Below are positions 33,537 through 43,171 of a stretch of DNA of 64,000 bases, one piece after another. How positions within the stretch are numbered: position 1 is the stretch's first letter; every line of letters begins with the position of its first letter. Origin of the DNA: Arthrobacter sp. PM3 (GTDB lineage: Bacteria; Actinomycetota; Actinomycetes; Actinomycetales; Micrococcaceae); assembly GCF_003352915.1 (NCBI RefSeq), contig NZ_CP022314.1, forward strand, positions 3,676,677 to 3,740,676, in the 5' to 3' direction. The notes below the pieces were generated by a model that saw nothing but the letters and a program-made list of their open reading frames with translations, searched no databases and was not told where the DNA came from. The position numbers were made by a program, and so were the translations under genes.

Positions 33537-36185
33537 TTACCGAGCAGCCGCTGTTGCCTCAAGGGGCAGCGCCTGGGCCGTGAGCGCCTGTGCTGTAAGG
33601 GCACGGTGCAGCTGGCTGCGCTGTTCAATGATGATGCGGCGCAAAGCCCGCGGTGCGTCCGGGTGCGCGGCGAGCCAGTCGTCGGTCCGGCGGATCACGG
33701 CGTGCGTGTCCGGCGTGCCGCCGTAGCTGTCCAGGTCCTGACCGGCGGGATACAGGCCGCGCACGATCCTGCTGGCGATCTCGATGCTCCGTTCGGCCCA
33801 GACCTGCTCCAGGGACTCGAAATACGGATCAATGAACTCCGCCAGCAACGCTGCGGGGGCGGTGTTGAACCCGGCGATGGTGGCGCTGAGGAGCTGGTTG
33901 GACAGGTCCGTGCCGCGGACCGCGGCGTCCCAGGCGGCCGCCTTGACGGCGGGGTCGGGGCGGGCGGCCAACGCTGTGGCGTGCCCGGACTTGCCCGACG
34001 CCGTGTTGTCCCCGGCCAGCTCCCGGCCCAGCTGCTCCGGCGAGGCCTGGCCGTGGGCGGCGAGGGCATGCCAGAAGTTCCAGCGCAGTTCGGCATCCAC
34101 GGCGAGCCCGTCGATCACGACACTGCCGTCGAGGATGCCGCGGAGCATGTCCAGCCGGCCGGCGTCATACCGGCTCGTCGCGGCCACGTTGCGGGCCCAC
34201 GCCAGCTGCTGGTCGGATCCCGGCGCGGCCGCCTCCAGCTGCGCGGCCGCGGTGTCCAGGAAGCCGCGGCGGACGGCGTCCCGCCGGGTGCGTGGCACAT
34301 AGCGTTCGACCGCCGTCGAGGCATTGCCCAGCACATTGAGCAGGACGCCGATCCCGGGTTCGGCCGGGCCGAAGCGCTGCACGGCCTCGACGTACCGCTC
34401 AGCCGGGGTGACAGCGTCGCGGGCCGAGTCCCAGAGCGCGGTCCAGCACAGTGCCCGCGCCATGGGGTCGCCGAGTTTGTCCAGAGAGCCGCGCACGGTG
34501 GCCTCGGAGTGCGGGTCCAGCCGGACCTTGGCGTAGGTGAGGTCCTCGTCGTTGACGAGCAGCAGGGCCGGCCGCGGTCTGCCGGCCAAGGCCTCCACAT
34601 CGGTCCGTACACCGGCGACGTCGGTTTCGACGCTGTCCGTGCGGACCAGGTTGCCGCCAGCGTCGAAGTCGTACAGGCCGATCCGCAGCCGGTGCGGCCG
34701 GGGTTCGTCCCGGCCGGTCACCGGGTCCACGGCGTCCTGCAGGACGGCAACCGGCCCCAGGACGCCGCCATGCCCGGTGATCTCGGTGGAGAGCGTCGAA
34801 ATGCCGGCGGTCTGCAGCCACTGCCGGGCCCATTCCGCCAGGTCCCGGCCGGACGCGGCGCCCAGGGCGGCGAGGAGGTCGGCCAGTGTCGTGTTCGCGT
34901 AGGCGTGGTCCCGGAAGTACTGCCGGGACCCGGCGATGAAGGCCTCGAACCCGACATAGGCGACGAGCTGCTTGAGGACTGAGGCGCCCTTGGCGTAGGT
35001 GATGCCGTCGAAATTCTGCTTGGCCGCCTCCAGGTCGGGGATGTCCGCGACGATCGGGTGCGTAGTGGGGAGCTGGTCCTGCACGTAGGCCCACGCCTTG
35101 CGGTTGTTGGCGAAGTTCACCCAGGCGGTGTCCCAGTCCGTGGTCCGGTCCACGCCCAGGGTTCCCATGTAGTCGGCGAAGGATTCCTTGAGCCACAGGT
35201 CATCCCACCACTTCATGGTGACGAGGTCGCCGAACCACATGTGCGCCATCTCGTGCAGGAGCGTGTTGGCGCGCGCCTGGTATTGGGAGTCTGCGGCCCG
35301 CGACGTGAAAACGTAGCTCTCCGTGAAGGTCACGAGACCGGGGTTTTCCATGGCGCCGAGGTTGTACTCGGGCACGAACGCCTGCTCGTACTTGCCCCAC
35401 GGATAAGGGAAGTCGAAGAGCTCGTTGAAGAAGGTCAGCCCGTTGCGGGTGAGCTTGAAGAGCGCGTCGGCGTCGAAGGATCCCGCCATGGACGCGCGGC
35501 AGTAGAGCGCCAGCGGAATGTCCAGAACCGTCCCGTCGCCCAGCGTGCCGCGCCACGCGTCCTCGGCTTTGAAGTACGGCCCGGCCAAGACGGTGGTGAT
35601 GTAGGTGGACATCGCCTTGCTGGGGGCGAAGTCCCACCGGCTGGTGGCGGGGTCGCTGGTCAGCTGGGTCCGCAGCACTTCGGCACCGTTGGAGGACACC
35701 TGCCAGTCCGACGGGGCCATGATGTGGAACGTGAACTCGGCCTTCAGGTCGGGCTGTTCGAAGTTCGCGAAGACCCGCCGGGCATCGGCGGGTTCGTACT
35801 GCGTGTAGAGGTAGCACTGCCCGTCGGCGGGGTCGACGAAGCGGTGCATTCCCTCACCGGAGGTGCTGTAGCGGGCCGTGCCGGTAATGGTGACCTGGTT
35901 TTCCGGCTGCAGGTTCTCGAGCCGGATCCGGGATCCGTCCACGACGTCGGCGACAGCGAGGCCCTTGCCGTTGAGGAAGACGCTGTGGACACTGTCCGCG
36001 ATGAAGTCCACAAAGGTCGACGCCCCGGGTTCGCTGGCCGAGAACGTGATGACACTGCGGCTCGTGTACCCTGCAACCGCCGGGTCCGCCGCCTCACGGA
36101 CGTCCAGGGAGACGTCGTAGCTGTGCGTGGTGATGAGGGCGGAGCGGGCCGCGGCTTCCTCGCGGCTCAGATTCTGATTCGACAC
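33537..36185 (-). CDS. pepN: Aminopeptidase N (M1 family)
   Basis: This is a zinc aminopeptidase that removes N-terminal residues from peptides in the cytoplasm. The 882-aa length is typical. The exopeptidase motif is GAMENPG and the zinc motif is HEMAHMWFGD with the third ligand Glu in DLWLKESFADY. The C-terminal ERAP1-like domain (about 500-850) follows. No signal peptide is seen, although the N-terminal 20 residues are Ala-rich (SREEAAARSALITT). It runs convergently into the lipoate ligase with no gap between stops and no obvious terminator. Confidence 0.95.
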   Translation of the reverse strand: MSNQNLSREEAAARSALITTHSYDVSLDVREAADPAVAGYTSRSVITFSASEPGASTFVDFIADSVHSVFLNGKGLAVADVVDGSRIRLENLQPENQVTITGTARYSTSGEGMHRFVDPADGQCYLYTQYEPADARRVFANFEQPDLKAEFTFHIMAPSDWQVSSNGAEVLRTQLTSDPATSRWDFAPSKAMSTYITTVLAGPYFKAEDAWRGTLGDGTVLDIPLALYCRASMAGSFDADALFKLTRNGLTFFNELFDFPYPWGKYEQAFVPEYNLGAMENPGLVTFTESYVFTSRAADSQYQARANTLLHEMAHMWFGDLVTMKWWDDLWLKESFADYMGTLGVDRTTDWDTAWVNFANNRKAWAYVQDQLPTTHPIVADIPDLEAAKQNFDGITYAKGASVLKQLVAYVGFEAFIAGSRQYFRDHAYANTTLADLLAALGAASGRDLAEWARQWLQTAGISTLSTEITGHGGVLGPVAVLQDAVDPVTGRDEPRPHRLRIGLYDFDAGGNLVRTDSVETDVAGVRTDVEALAGRPRPALLLVNDEDLTYAKVRLDPHSEATVRGSLDKLGDPMARALCWTALWDSARDAVTPAERYVEAVQRFGPAEPGIGVLLNVLGNASTAVERYVPRTRRDAVRRGFLDTAAAQLEAAAPGSDQQLAWARNVAATSRYDAGRLDMLRGILDGSVVIDGLAVDAELRWNFWHALAAHGQASPEQLGRELAGDNTASGKSGHATALAARPDPAVKAAAWDAAVRGTDLSNQLLSATIAGFNTAPAALLAEFIDPYFESLEQVWAERSIEIASRIVRGLYPAGQDLDSYGGTPDTHAVIRRTDDWLAAHPDAPRALRRIIIEQRSQLHRALTAQALTAQALPLEATAAAR

Positions 36186-36235
36186 CCAGCTATCTAATCA
36201 CGGCGCCTGTGCTTCGGATCACTCCGGCGCCGCGG

Positions 36236-37246
36236 TCACGCGGGTGCGAACATCAGGAAGGCGGCGGCCAGGCCCAGCAGGGCGATCAGCAACCAGGACG
36301 CCAGGGCCGCGAACAGCGCCCGGGGGCCGGTGTGCAGAAGCTGGCCGACGCGCACGGCCGACCCCAGTCCGAACAGCGCCATGCCCAGCAGCGCGTCCTG
36401 CAGGGCCGCGGCGGCGTCCAGGACCGCGGGGGAGAGCCAGCCGGTGCTGCGCAGGCCCGCCAGGGCGACGAATCCGATCACGAACAGCGGGATCACCGGC
36501 GGCCGCTTCCCGCCGTCGGCTCCGGAACCCAGACGGTGGTGGAAGCCTGCGGCGGCGACCATCGGCGCCAGCAGGATCACCCGGGTGAGTTTGACGACGA
36601 CGGCGACCGCCAGGGCGGCGGCGCCGGCGGTCTGCGCGGTCGCCACCACCTGGCCGACGTCGTGCACGGACGCCCCTGCCCACGCCCCGAAGATTTCCGG
36701 GCCGAGGCCCAGCGGCCGCGCGAGCAGGGGTAGCACGCCGATCGCCAGAGTCCCGCACAGCGTCACGAGCGCCACCGGCAGCACGGTCTCCTCCTGCCGG
36801 ATCCGGCGCACGGCAGCCATCGCTCCGATCGCGGACGCCCCGCAAATCGCGAAGCCCGTCGCCACGAGCAGCGAGACGCGGGGCGGGAGCCGGAACAGCC
36901 TGCTAATCCCGTAGGTGCCGGCAAAAGCCGCCAGGACCACGGCTGTTATGAGCAACAGGGCCGGCCAGCCCAGGCCCAGCACGTCGCCGAGGCTGACCTT
37001 CAGGCCCAGCACCACAATCCCGGCCCGCATGAGGTGCTTGCCGGCGAAATCGAGCCCCGTCCGGCCCGGACCCGCGGTCCAGCCCGCCGCGCCCGGCAGG
37101 TTCGCGGCCAGAAGCCCGAGGAGCACCGCCACGGTCATCGCGGGCAGCGCCGGGACGAGCAGATGGACGGCGACGGCGGCGCCAACAGCCGCGGCGGCGG
37201 CGATCAGGCCGGGCGCGGCCGCGGCGGCGGAACTCTTGGGGGACAC
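36236..37246 (-). CDS. YeiH/UPF0324 family membrane protein (putative sulfate exporter)
   Basis: This integral membrane protein of about 336 aa has about ten hydrophobic segments. Family motifs include AGIVVLGLKVSLGDVLGLG, FAICGASAIGAMAAV and WAGASVHDVGQVVATAQTAG. The family is annotated as putative sulfate exporter, with experimental support only in a few species. I chose GTG 37246 (VSPKSSAAAAA); GGTAGGGG lies directly upstream. It is downstream of pepN by about 50 bases on the other side and divergent from the ATP-grasp operon. A TauE-type permease at 30306 could work on similar anions, but this is only an association. Confidence 0.82.
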   Translation of the reverse strand: MSPKSSAAAAAPGLIAAAAAVGAAVAVHLLVPALPAMTVAVLLGLLAANLPGAAGWTAGPGRTGLDFAGKHLMRAGIVVLGLKVSLGDVLGLGWPALLLITAVVLAAFAGTYGISRLFRLPPRVSLLVATGFAICGASAIGAMAAVRRIRQEETVLPVALVTLCGTLAIGVLPLLARPLGLGPEIFGAWAGASVHDVGQVVATAQTAGAAALAVAVVVKLTRVILLAPMVAAAGFHHRLGSGADGGKRPPVIPLFVIGFVALAGLRSTGWLSPAVLDAAAALQDALLGMALFGLGSAVRVGQLLHTGPRALFAALASWLLIALLGLAAAFLMFAPA

Positions 37247-37343
37247 GCCCCTACCTTGCCGTACCGGACGGGAAAAGCTGTAACCGCGGCACGGCCGGCA
37301 CGCAACCGTGCCGGGCGCGGACCCCGCCGCGGCCCCGAAATGA

Positions 37344-37356
37344 TTTCGTAACGAAA
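37344..37356. promoter_or_regulatory. 13-bp palindrome in the divergent yeiH/ATP-grasp promoter
   Basis: TTTCGTAACGAAA is a perfect palindrome around a central A and starts 33 bases before the ATP-grasp ATG (37377). The overlapping GAAAT-N6-GTAAC also resembles a GlnR-type half-site pair (AC-n9-AC pattern, with one mismatch). The factor is unknown. Confidence 0.45.
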
Positions 37357-37376
37357 AATGTGGTTGGCTAGTCACC

Positions 37377-38972
37377 ATGTCTGACCTATTCCAGGATTAC
37401 TCAGAGGCTGCCGGCCGCACCGGCGCCTATGACGAAATGTTTGCCCCGGGCCAGCAGGCCCGGAAGTCCTACGGGCACGTGGCCGGGGCCCTGCGTGAGC
37501 TTTCGTTGGCTGATGTGAGCGCCCGCGCCGATTCGATGGCGCGGACCTTCCTGGACCGCGGCGTCACCTTCGACTTCGCCGGCGAGGAGCGGCCCTTCCC
37601 GCTGGACATCGTCCCCCGGGTCATTCCGGCCGATGAATGGCGCGTCCTGGAACGCGGTGTGGCGCAGCGGGTCCGGGCCCTGGAGGCGTTCCTCAACGAC
37701 GTCTACGACAAGATGACCGTCGTGGCCGACGGCGTCATCCCGCGCCAGCTCATCACTACCAGCGCCCACTTCCACCGCCAAGTGCACGGCTTCGAACCCG
37801 CCGGCGGCGTCCGGGTCCACATCTCGGGAATCGACGTCGTCCGTGACGCGGCGGGCACCTTCCGCGTCCTGGAGGACAACGTGCGCGTGCCCTCCGGCGT
37901 CAGCTACGTCCTGGAAAACCGCCGGGCCATGGCCAAGGGCCTGCCCGAGGCGTTCGGCCAGCAGCTCATCCGCCCGGTCGAGGAGTACCCGCGCCGGCTC
38001 CTGTCCGCCCTGCGCAAGACGGCGCCGGCCGGCGTCGACGACCCCACCGTGGTGGTCCTGACCCCCGGCGTCTTCAACAGCGCCTACTTCGAACACACCC
38101 TCCTGGCCGGCCTCATGGGCGTTGAGCTCGTCGAGGGCCGCGACCTTATCTGCCGCGGCAACCGCGTCTACATGCGGACCACCGCCGGTGAGCAGCGCGT
38201 GGACGTCATCTACAAACGCATCGACGACGAATTCCTGGACCCGCTGCAGTTCCGGGCCGACTCCATGCTCGGCTGCCCGGGCCTGGTCAACGCGGCCCGC
38301 GCCGGCGGCGTCACCATCGCCAACGCGGTGGGCAACGGCGTCGCCGACGACAAGCTCGTCTACAGCTATGTCCCGGACCTGATCCGGTACTACCTGAACG
38401 AAGAGCCCGTGATCGCCAACGTGGACACCTACCGGCTCGAGGAGACGGAAGCCCGGGAACACGTCCTGGACCGGCTCGACGAGCTCGTGGTCAAGCCTGT
38501 CGACGGCTCCGGCGGCAAGGGCCTGGTGATCGGCCCGGACGCCTCCAAGGACGAGCTCGAGGCGCTGCGGAAGCGGATCGTTGCCGACCCCCGCGGATGG
38601 ATCGCGCAGCCGGTGCTGCAGCTGTCCACCGTTCCCACGCTCAGCGGCGACAAGTTCGGCCCCCGGCACGTTGACCTGCGCCCCTTTGCCGTCAACGACG
38701 GCGACGACGTCTGGGTCCTGCCCGGCGGCCTGACCCGGGTCGCGCTCAAGGAGGGCTCGCTGATCGTGAACTCGAGCCAGGGCGGCGGATCGAAAGACAC
38801 CTGGGTCCTGGCGGATTCACCGCAGGTCCCGGTCGAAGTCATTCCGCGGCCCGCCATCACCGTCCGCGAGCGGGTGTCGGTCTGGCCCGTGGAAAGCAAC
38901 TGGCGCGACAGCCAGAAAGAGCAGCAACAGCAGCAGATCTCTGCCGCGCAGGAGGTAACCGCGAATGCTTAG
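37377..38972 (+). CDS. Circularly permuted type 2 ATP-grasp protein (DUF404/407)
   Basis: This is an ATP-dependent carboxylate-amine ligase-like protein with permuted ATP-grasp order, predicted to make peptide bonds on an unknown substrate. The 531-aa product has HVSGIDVVRDAAGTFRVLEDN-like blocks (RVLEDNVRVPSGVSYV), a metal-site segment in YKRIDDEFLDPL, and SYVPDLIRYYLNEEPVIAN. A glycine-rich loop, VVKPVDGSGGKGLVIG, carries the ATP-grasp Lys. A Gln-rich tail (KEQQQQQISAAQE) ends it. It forms a three-gene operon with an alpha-E and a transglutaminase protein, overlapping by eight bases. Confidence 0.92.
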   Translation: MSDLFQDYSEAAGRTGAYDEMFAPGQQARKSYGHVAGALRELSLADVSARADSMARTFLDRGVTFDFAGEERPFPLDIVPRVIPADEWRVLERGVAQRVRALEAFLNDVYDKMTVVADGVIPRQLITTSAHFHRQVHGFEPAGGVRVHISGIDVVRDAAGTFRVLEDNVRVPSGVSYVLENRRAMAKGLPEAFGQQLIRPVEEYPRRLLSALRKTAPAGVDDPTVVVLTPGVFNSAYFEHTLLAGLMGVELVEGRDLICRGNRVYMRTTAGEQRVDVIYKRIDDEFLDPLQFRADSMLGCPGLVNAARAGGVTIANAVGNGVADDKLVYSYVPDLIRYYLNEEPVIANVDTYRLEETEAREHVLDRLDELVVKPVDGSGGKGLVIGPDASKDELEALRKRIVADPRGWIAQPVLQLSTVPTLSGDKFGPRHVDLRPFAVNDGDDVWVLPGGLTRVALKEGSLIVNSSQGGGSKDTWVLADSPQVPVEVIPRPAITVRERVSVWPVESNWRDSQKEQQQQQISAAQEVTANA

Positions 38973-39891
38973 CCGTATTGCCGAATCACTGTTTTGGATC
39001 GGCCGGTACGTGGAACGGGCCGACGGCACCGCCCGCATCCTCGACGTCCACCTCGAGCGGCTCAACCACCTGCCCATGGAAGAACAACGCAGCGTGGCGC
39101 AGGAGCTCCTCGCGGTCATGGGCGCCCGCCCGCAGAACGAGGACTTCGGGCTCACCGAACTGCTGAACGCCCTGGCGTACGACAAGCACAGTGCCACCTC
39201 GATCGCCGGATCGCTCGGCGCCGCCCGCGAAAACGCCCGCCGCGCCCGCGAAACCGTCTCCTCGGGGCTCTGGGAGAGCCTCAACACGACCTATTACGGG
39301 CTGAACCAGCACCGCAAGGACGTCGTGGGCACCTACCGGTTCTGCAACTGGGTCCTGGAACGCACGGCGATGGTCAGCGGCCTCGCCGACACGACCGTCA
39401 GCCACGATGAAAGCTGGCTGTTCCTGGTCCTGGGCCGGTCCCTGGAGCGGGCCGACATGACGGCCCGCATGCTGTCCACCCGCGATGTCCTCTCCGCCGG
39501 CATGTCCTGGGTGAACATGCTCCGCTGCGCCGGAGCGTACGAATCGTTCCTGCGGACCCGCCGGGCCGCTTTCGGCGACCAGCACGCTGCGGAGTTCCTG
39601 CTCCTGGACCGGCTGTTCCCGCGGTCCATCGTGTACGCCCTGCGCGACGCCGACGAGTGCCTGGCCAAACTGGACCCCTCGGCCCAGCGCGTCGGCTTCA
39701 TCAACGACGCCCGCCGGATCGTCGGCCAGGCCCGCACTTTCCTGGAGTTCCACCGCACCGACGACCTCATGTCGGAACTGCCCGAACACATGGAGCGCGT
39801 GCAGAAAGCGGTCTCGCAGGCCTCGGACGCGATTTCCCGTAAGTACTTCAATCAGGCAGACGAACTGGCCTGGGTGGGAGAAGTTTCATGA
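38965..39891 (+). CDS. Alpha-E domain protein (DUF403)
   Basis: This is an all-alpha protein of 308 aa, always found with circularly permuted ATP-grasp proteins. It starts MLSRIAESLFWIGRYVERADG, the family N-terminal signature. An internal near-repeat gives RSLERADMTARML. The function is unknown; comparative work (Iyer and colleagues) proposed that it and its partners form a peptide or ligation system linked to proteasome-type proteases and nitrogen stress. It overlaps the ATP-grasp stop by eight bases and the transglutaminase start by four, so translation is coupled. Confidence 0.92.
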   Translation: MLSRIAESLFWIGRYVERADGTARILDVHLERLNHLPMEEQRSVAQELLAVMGARPQNEDFGLTELLNALAYDKHSATSIAGSLGAARENARRARETVSSGLWESLNTTYYGLNQHRKDVVGTYRFCNWVLERTAMVSGLADTTVSHDESWLFLVLGRSLERADMTARMLSTRDVLSAGMSWVNMLRCAGAYESFLRTRRAAFGDQHAAEFLLLDRLFPRSIVYALRDADECLAKLDPSAQRVGFINDARRIVGQARTFLEFHRTDDLMSELPEHMERVQKAVSQASDAISRKYFNQADELAWVGEVS

Positions 39892-40739
39892 CCCGGCTGA
39901 GGATCGTCCACAAGACGGCATACAAGTACAACAAGCGCGTCACACTCTCCTACAACGAGGCCCGGATGACACCGCTGACGGACCCGCAGCAGGTGGTGCT
40001 GGAATCCTCGATGAAAGTCTCGCCGTCGCAGGCGGCGCTGAGCAGCTACCGCGACTACTGGGGCACGCGTGTCACGGCCTTCGACATGCAGATGCCGCAC
40101 GAGCACCTCGAGGTCCTGTCCACCACCACCGTCGAGGTGCACCGGGTGGAACGGATCGCGGCCGAGGCCGACATCGTCGGGTGGGAGGTTCTGGCCGCCC
40201 CGGAGACGCTCAACCAGTTCAGCGACTGGATTCCGCAATCCCAGCTGACCGGCCCCGGCGCCGAAGTCCTCGGCCTCATTCCCGGCGTGGTCGAGGGAAA
40301 GACGCCGCACGAGGCCGCCATGGCGGTCTTTGCCTGGATGCGCGGCGAAATGACCTACATGAAGGGCTCCACCGGCGTCACCACCAACGCCGAGCAGGCC
40401 TGGAACCAGCGGCAGGGCGTGTGCCAGGACCTGGCGCACCTTGCCATCGGTTCCCTGCGCAGCTGCGGGATCCCGGCCCGCTACGTCTCCGGCTACCTGC
40501 ACCCGCGGTCGACGGCGGACATCGGCGAGACGGTCGCCGGCCAGTCCCACGCCTGGCTGGAGTGGTGGGACGGCGAATGGCGCAGCTGGGACCCGACCAA
40601 CCACAAACCGGCCGGCGACTTCCACGTCACCGTGGCCCGCGGCCGTGACTACCGGGACGTGCCCCCGCTCAAGGGCATCCTGTCCGGCGGCGGCGGGTCG
40701 GCCCTGAACGTCAGCGTGGAGATCACCCGCCTGGCCTGA
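39888..40739 (+). CDS. Transglutaminase-like cysteine protease-fold protein
   Basis: This 283-aa protein has the transglutaminase-like catalytic triad: C179 in RQGVCQDLAH, H221 in GQSHAWLEWW and D235 in SWDPTN. The N-terminal third (RLRIVHKTAYKYNKRV) is the usual bacterial transglutaminase N domain. It probably acts as a peptidase or amidase in the ATP-grasp/alpha-E system. No signal peptide is seen, so it is cytoplasmic. It is the last gene of the operon and is followed by a convergent flavin-fold gene about 15 bases away. Confidence 0.92.
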   Translation: MTRLRIVHKTAYKYNKRVTLSYNEARMTPLTDPQQVVLESSMKVSPSQAALSSYRDYWGTRVTAFDMQMPHEHLEVLSTTTVEVHRVERIAAEADIVGWEVLAAPETLNQFSDWIPQSQLTGPGAEVLGLIPGVVEGKTPHEAAMAVFAWMRGEMTYMKGSTGVTTNAEQAWNQRQGVCQDLAHLAIGSLRSCGIPARYVSGYLHPRSTADIGETVAGQSHAWLEWWDGEWRSWDPTNHKPAGDFHVTVARGRDYRDVPPLKGILSGGGGSALNVSVEITRLA

Positions 40740-40754
40740 TAGCGCAAACGGATG

Positions 40755-41252
40755 CTATTCGAGGCCGGATCGGGTCGCGTCGTCCAGGGGTGTCCACCAG
40801 GTCATCGGCGGGACCACCTTGAAACGCCGGCCGGTCACGGTGTCCGGCGTGATCCGGACGAAGTGCTCCTTCTTGCCGGCCTGCCACGGGAACAGCAGGA
40901 GCCCGACCGTGTCCATGACTTCTTCCGGGTTCTGGACCGGGGCGGCCTGGCCCTTGACCACGACACTCCAGGCGATCCCGGTGTCCGCGTCGACGCCGTC
41001 GGCCTCCAAAGCTACCGGTTTGTCACCCGTGGCAGCCTGCAGCTTGGTGCCCTCCGCGGTACGGAATACCAGCGACCCGTGGTCCACCTTGTAGTTGATG
41101 GGGAAGATGTCCGGATGGTCGTCCACCCAGACCGCCATCCTGCCCACGGTCACGCTGCGCAGCAACCGCCAGCATTCGTGATGGTCAAGGTTTTCCACGG
41201 CATGGGTCTGGTCCTTGGGCTGCTGGCCGCCCGGGTTCGCATCAGTACTCAT
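40755..41252 (-). CDS. Pyridoxamine 5'-phosphate oxidase-fold protein (paralogue 1)
   Basis: This is a 165-aa split-barrel flavin-binding-fold protein. Blocks are ECWRLLRSVTVGRMAVWVDDHPDIFPINY (cofactor-binding start) and LVFRTAEGTKL. The TGRRFKVVPPMTWW end is shared with the paralogue at 45196-45663. Similar proteins are DevR-regulated in mycobacteria, binding FMN, F420 or heme; no activity can be assigned. ATG 41252 gives MSTDANPGGQQ. A DevR-like box sits exactly 38 bases upstream of the start. It is divergent from the DevS-like kinase. Confidence 0.88.
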   Translation of the reverse strand: MSTDANPGGQQPKDQTHAVENLDHHECWRLLRSVTVGRMAVWVDDHPDIFPINYKVDHGSLVFRTAEGTKLQAATGDKPVALEADGVDADTGIAWSVVVKGQAAPVQNPEEVMDTVGLLLFPWQAGKKEHFVRITPDTVTGRRFKVVPPMTWWTPLDDATRSGLE

Positions 41253-41289
41253 GCCGGGGACACTACGCCGGGCCGGAGAACGGGGGCAA

Positions 41290-41303
41290 GGGCAAAAGGT
41301 CCC
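41290..41303 (-). promoter_or_regulatory. DevR/DosR-like box upstream of flavin-fold gene 1
   Basis: GGGCAAAAGGTCCC matches the mycobacterial DevR palindrome (GGGACnAAAGTCCC on this strand) at about 10 of 13 informative positions. Its near edge is 38 bases from the ATG at 41252, the same distance as the box before paralogue 2. Confidence 0.6.
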
Positions 41304-41418
41304 AGCCGGAGAACAATGTGCGAACAACGGCCGACTACCCGGGACCTTCCGGGTGGATCGCGGTATTCTGGCATCACGTCGTCAGCGTCGACGAGCGCCG
41401 GAACGATTGGGGCAATTT

Positions 41419-43122
41419 ATGCATTCGACGGGTGAGAGCCATGCGCATACCACCGCCTCCGACACGAACCCCAGGCTTGAGGACCTGCTGAGGGGTTTCG
41501 GTTCGAGGGCAGAGGAACTGCTGCAGTCCCAGGAGCGGATGACCGGGCTGCTGGAAGCGGTAGTGGCCGTGGCGGAGGACCTGAGCCTGGATGCGGTGCT
41601 GGAACGGGTGGTCCGGTCCGCGTGCCGCCTGCTGCACGCCCGCTTCGGCGCGTTGGGGGTGATCGGCGATGACCGCGCCCTGAGCCACTTCATTACCGTC
41701 GGCATCGACAACGACCTCGCACGGCGGATCGGCCCTCTGCCGACCGGCCACGGCGTACTCGGGCTGCTGACGTCCGACCCGCGGCCGCTGCGGCTGCATG
41801 ATCTTCGCCAGCACCCGGAGTCCTACGGCTTCCCCGACCACCACCCGCCCATGCGCTCATTTCTGGGTGTCCCCGTCCGCGTCCGCGAGGTGGTTTTCGG
41901 GAATCTTTACCTGACCGAGAAGGAAGGCGGGGGAGACTTCACCGCCGAGGACGAGGCCCTCGCCGTCGCCCTCGCCGCGGCCGCCGGCGTTTCGATCGAA
42001 AACGCCCGGCTCTATGACGACGCGCGCCGCAGGGCACGCTGGCTGGAAGTCAGCATGGACGTCTCCGGGCTGATGCTCAGCACGGACCGCGACTACACGT
42101 CCGGCGGCCTGGATCCGATCGCGGGACGGGCCCTCCAGGAATCCTCGTCCGACCTCGCCCTCATCGTAGCTCCCGCGGCAACGGCCCCGGGCCATGTCGT
42201 GATCGGGGTCGCCGGCGAGCGCGGCCCGGCCTTCTCGGGACGGTCCCTGCCCCTCGAGTCCGACCTCCTGGAGGCAGTGCTGGACGGCGGCGAGCCGGTG
42301 GTCTTCGACGACGCCTCAGAGGTACTGGGCAGCGTGGACAGCACGGTGAGAGGTCCGCTGCTCGCGGTGGCATTGAGCACCCAGGGCGCCCACCATGGCC
42401 TGCTCCTGCTGGCGCGGACGAAGGACTCCATCCACTACGGCCGGACCGACATCGAGATGGGGGCCGTCTTCGGGTCCCATGTGGCCCTGGCCCTGGAACT
42501 GGCCCGGGTGCACCGCCTCCGCGAGGAACTCCTGGTCTTCACCGACCGCGACCGGATCGCCCGGGACCTGCACGACCTCGTCATCCAACGCCTCTTCGCT
42601 GCCGGGCTGAGCGTACAAAGCCTGACCCGTTTCACGAAGGAAGAGATGGCGCTGGAACGGATCCGGAACATCACCGGCGAACTCGATGAGGCCATCCGGA
42701 GCCTGCGGGACACCATCTACTCCCTCAAGAGCAGCACCGGAGAAATTGAGCTGCTCAGCGGCCGGATCCGCCGGGTCGCCAAGAGCTCGGCGAAGTCCAT
42801 GCCGTTCGCCCCGCGCCTGACGATCACCGGGCCGGTGGATGCTGTCACGCCGGACAAAGCGGACAACGTGGTGGCAGTCGTCTCCGAGGGACTCAGCAAC
42901 GCGATCCGGCACTCCGGGGCGGACGCAATTTCAGTCTCGGTCGCCGTCATCAACGGCCGCGTCAACGTGGTGATCAGCGACAACGGCACCGGCTTCGCCG
43001 ATCCGGACAAGCGCGGCGGACTGATCAACCTCGAGGACAGGGCGCGGATGCTCGACGGCGAGTGCACCATCACGAGTACGCCCGACGCCGGTACAAGCCT
43101 GGAATGGTCGGTGCCGCTCTAG
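41419..43122 (+). CDS. GAF sensor histidine kinase, DevS/DosS-like
   Basis: This is a soluble sensor kinase of 567 aa. GAF-A is at about residues 45-200 and contains DHHPPMRSFLGVPVRVRE, where H142 aligns with the heme-ligand His (H149) of M. tuberculosis DevS. The nearby FGNLYLTEK is also conserved. GAF-B spans about 220-365. The dimerisation and phosphotransfer domain has DRDRIARDLHD, with H385 as the phosphoacceptor, and the ATPase domain has EGLSNAIRHSGA (N box) and DNGTGF (G box). It therefore probably senses O2, NO, CO or redox state. The cognate regulator is convergent at 43172. A half-matching DevR-like sequence is at 41341-41354. Confidence 0.92.
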   Translation: MHSTGESHAHTTASDTNPRLEDLLRGFGSRAEELLQSQERMTGLLEAVVAVAEDLSLDAVLERVVRSACRLLHARFGALGVIGDDRALSHFITVGIDNDLARRIGPLPTGHGVLGLLTSDPRPLRLHDLRQHPESYGFPDHHPPMRSFLGVPVRVREVVFGNLYLTEKEGGGDFTAEDEALAVALAAAAGVSIENARLYDDARRRARWLEVSMDVSGLMLSTDRDYTSGGLDPIAGRALQESSSDLALIVAPAATAPGHVVIGVAGERGPAFSGRSLPLESDLLEAVLDGGEPVVFDDASEVLGSVDSTVRGPLLAVALSTQGAHHGLLLLARTKDSIHYGRTDIEMGAVFGSHVALALELARVHRLREELLVFTDRDRIARDLHDLVIQRLFAAGLSVQSLTRFTKEEMALERIRNITGELDEAIRSLRDTIYSLKSSTGEIELLSGRIRRVAKSSAKSMPFAPRLTITGPVDAVTPDKADNVVAVVSEGLSNAIRHSGADAISVSVAVINGRVNVVISDNGTGFADPDKRGGLINLEDRARMLDGECTITSTPDAGTSLEWSVPL

Positions 43123-43171
43123 GCCCCCGCTCGCCTCGGCCCCTTGATCCGGTGAGCCGGGCTGCCCTGCA

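Noticed and set aside
34399-36197. Long open frames on either strand inside pepN
   Set aside because: Shadow frames of a high-GC gene; only the 33537-36185 frame has HEMAH and GAMENPG.
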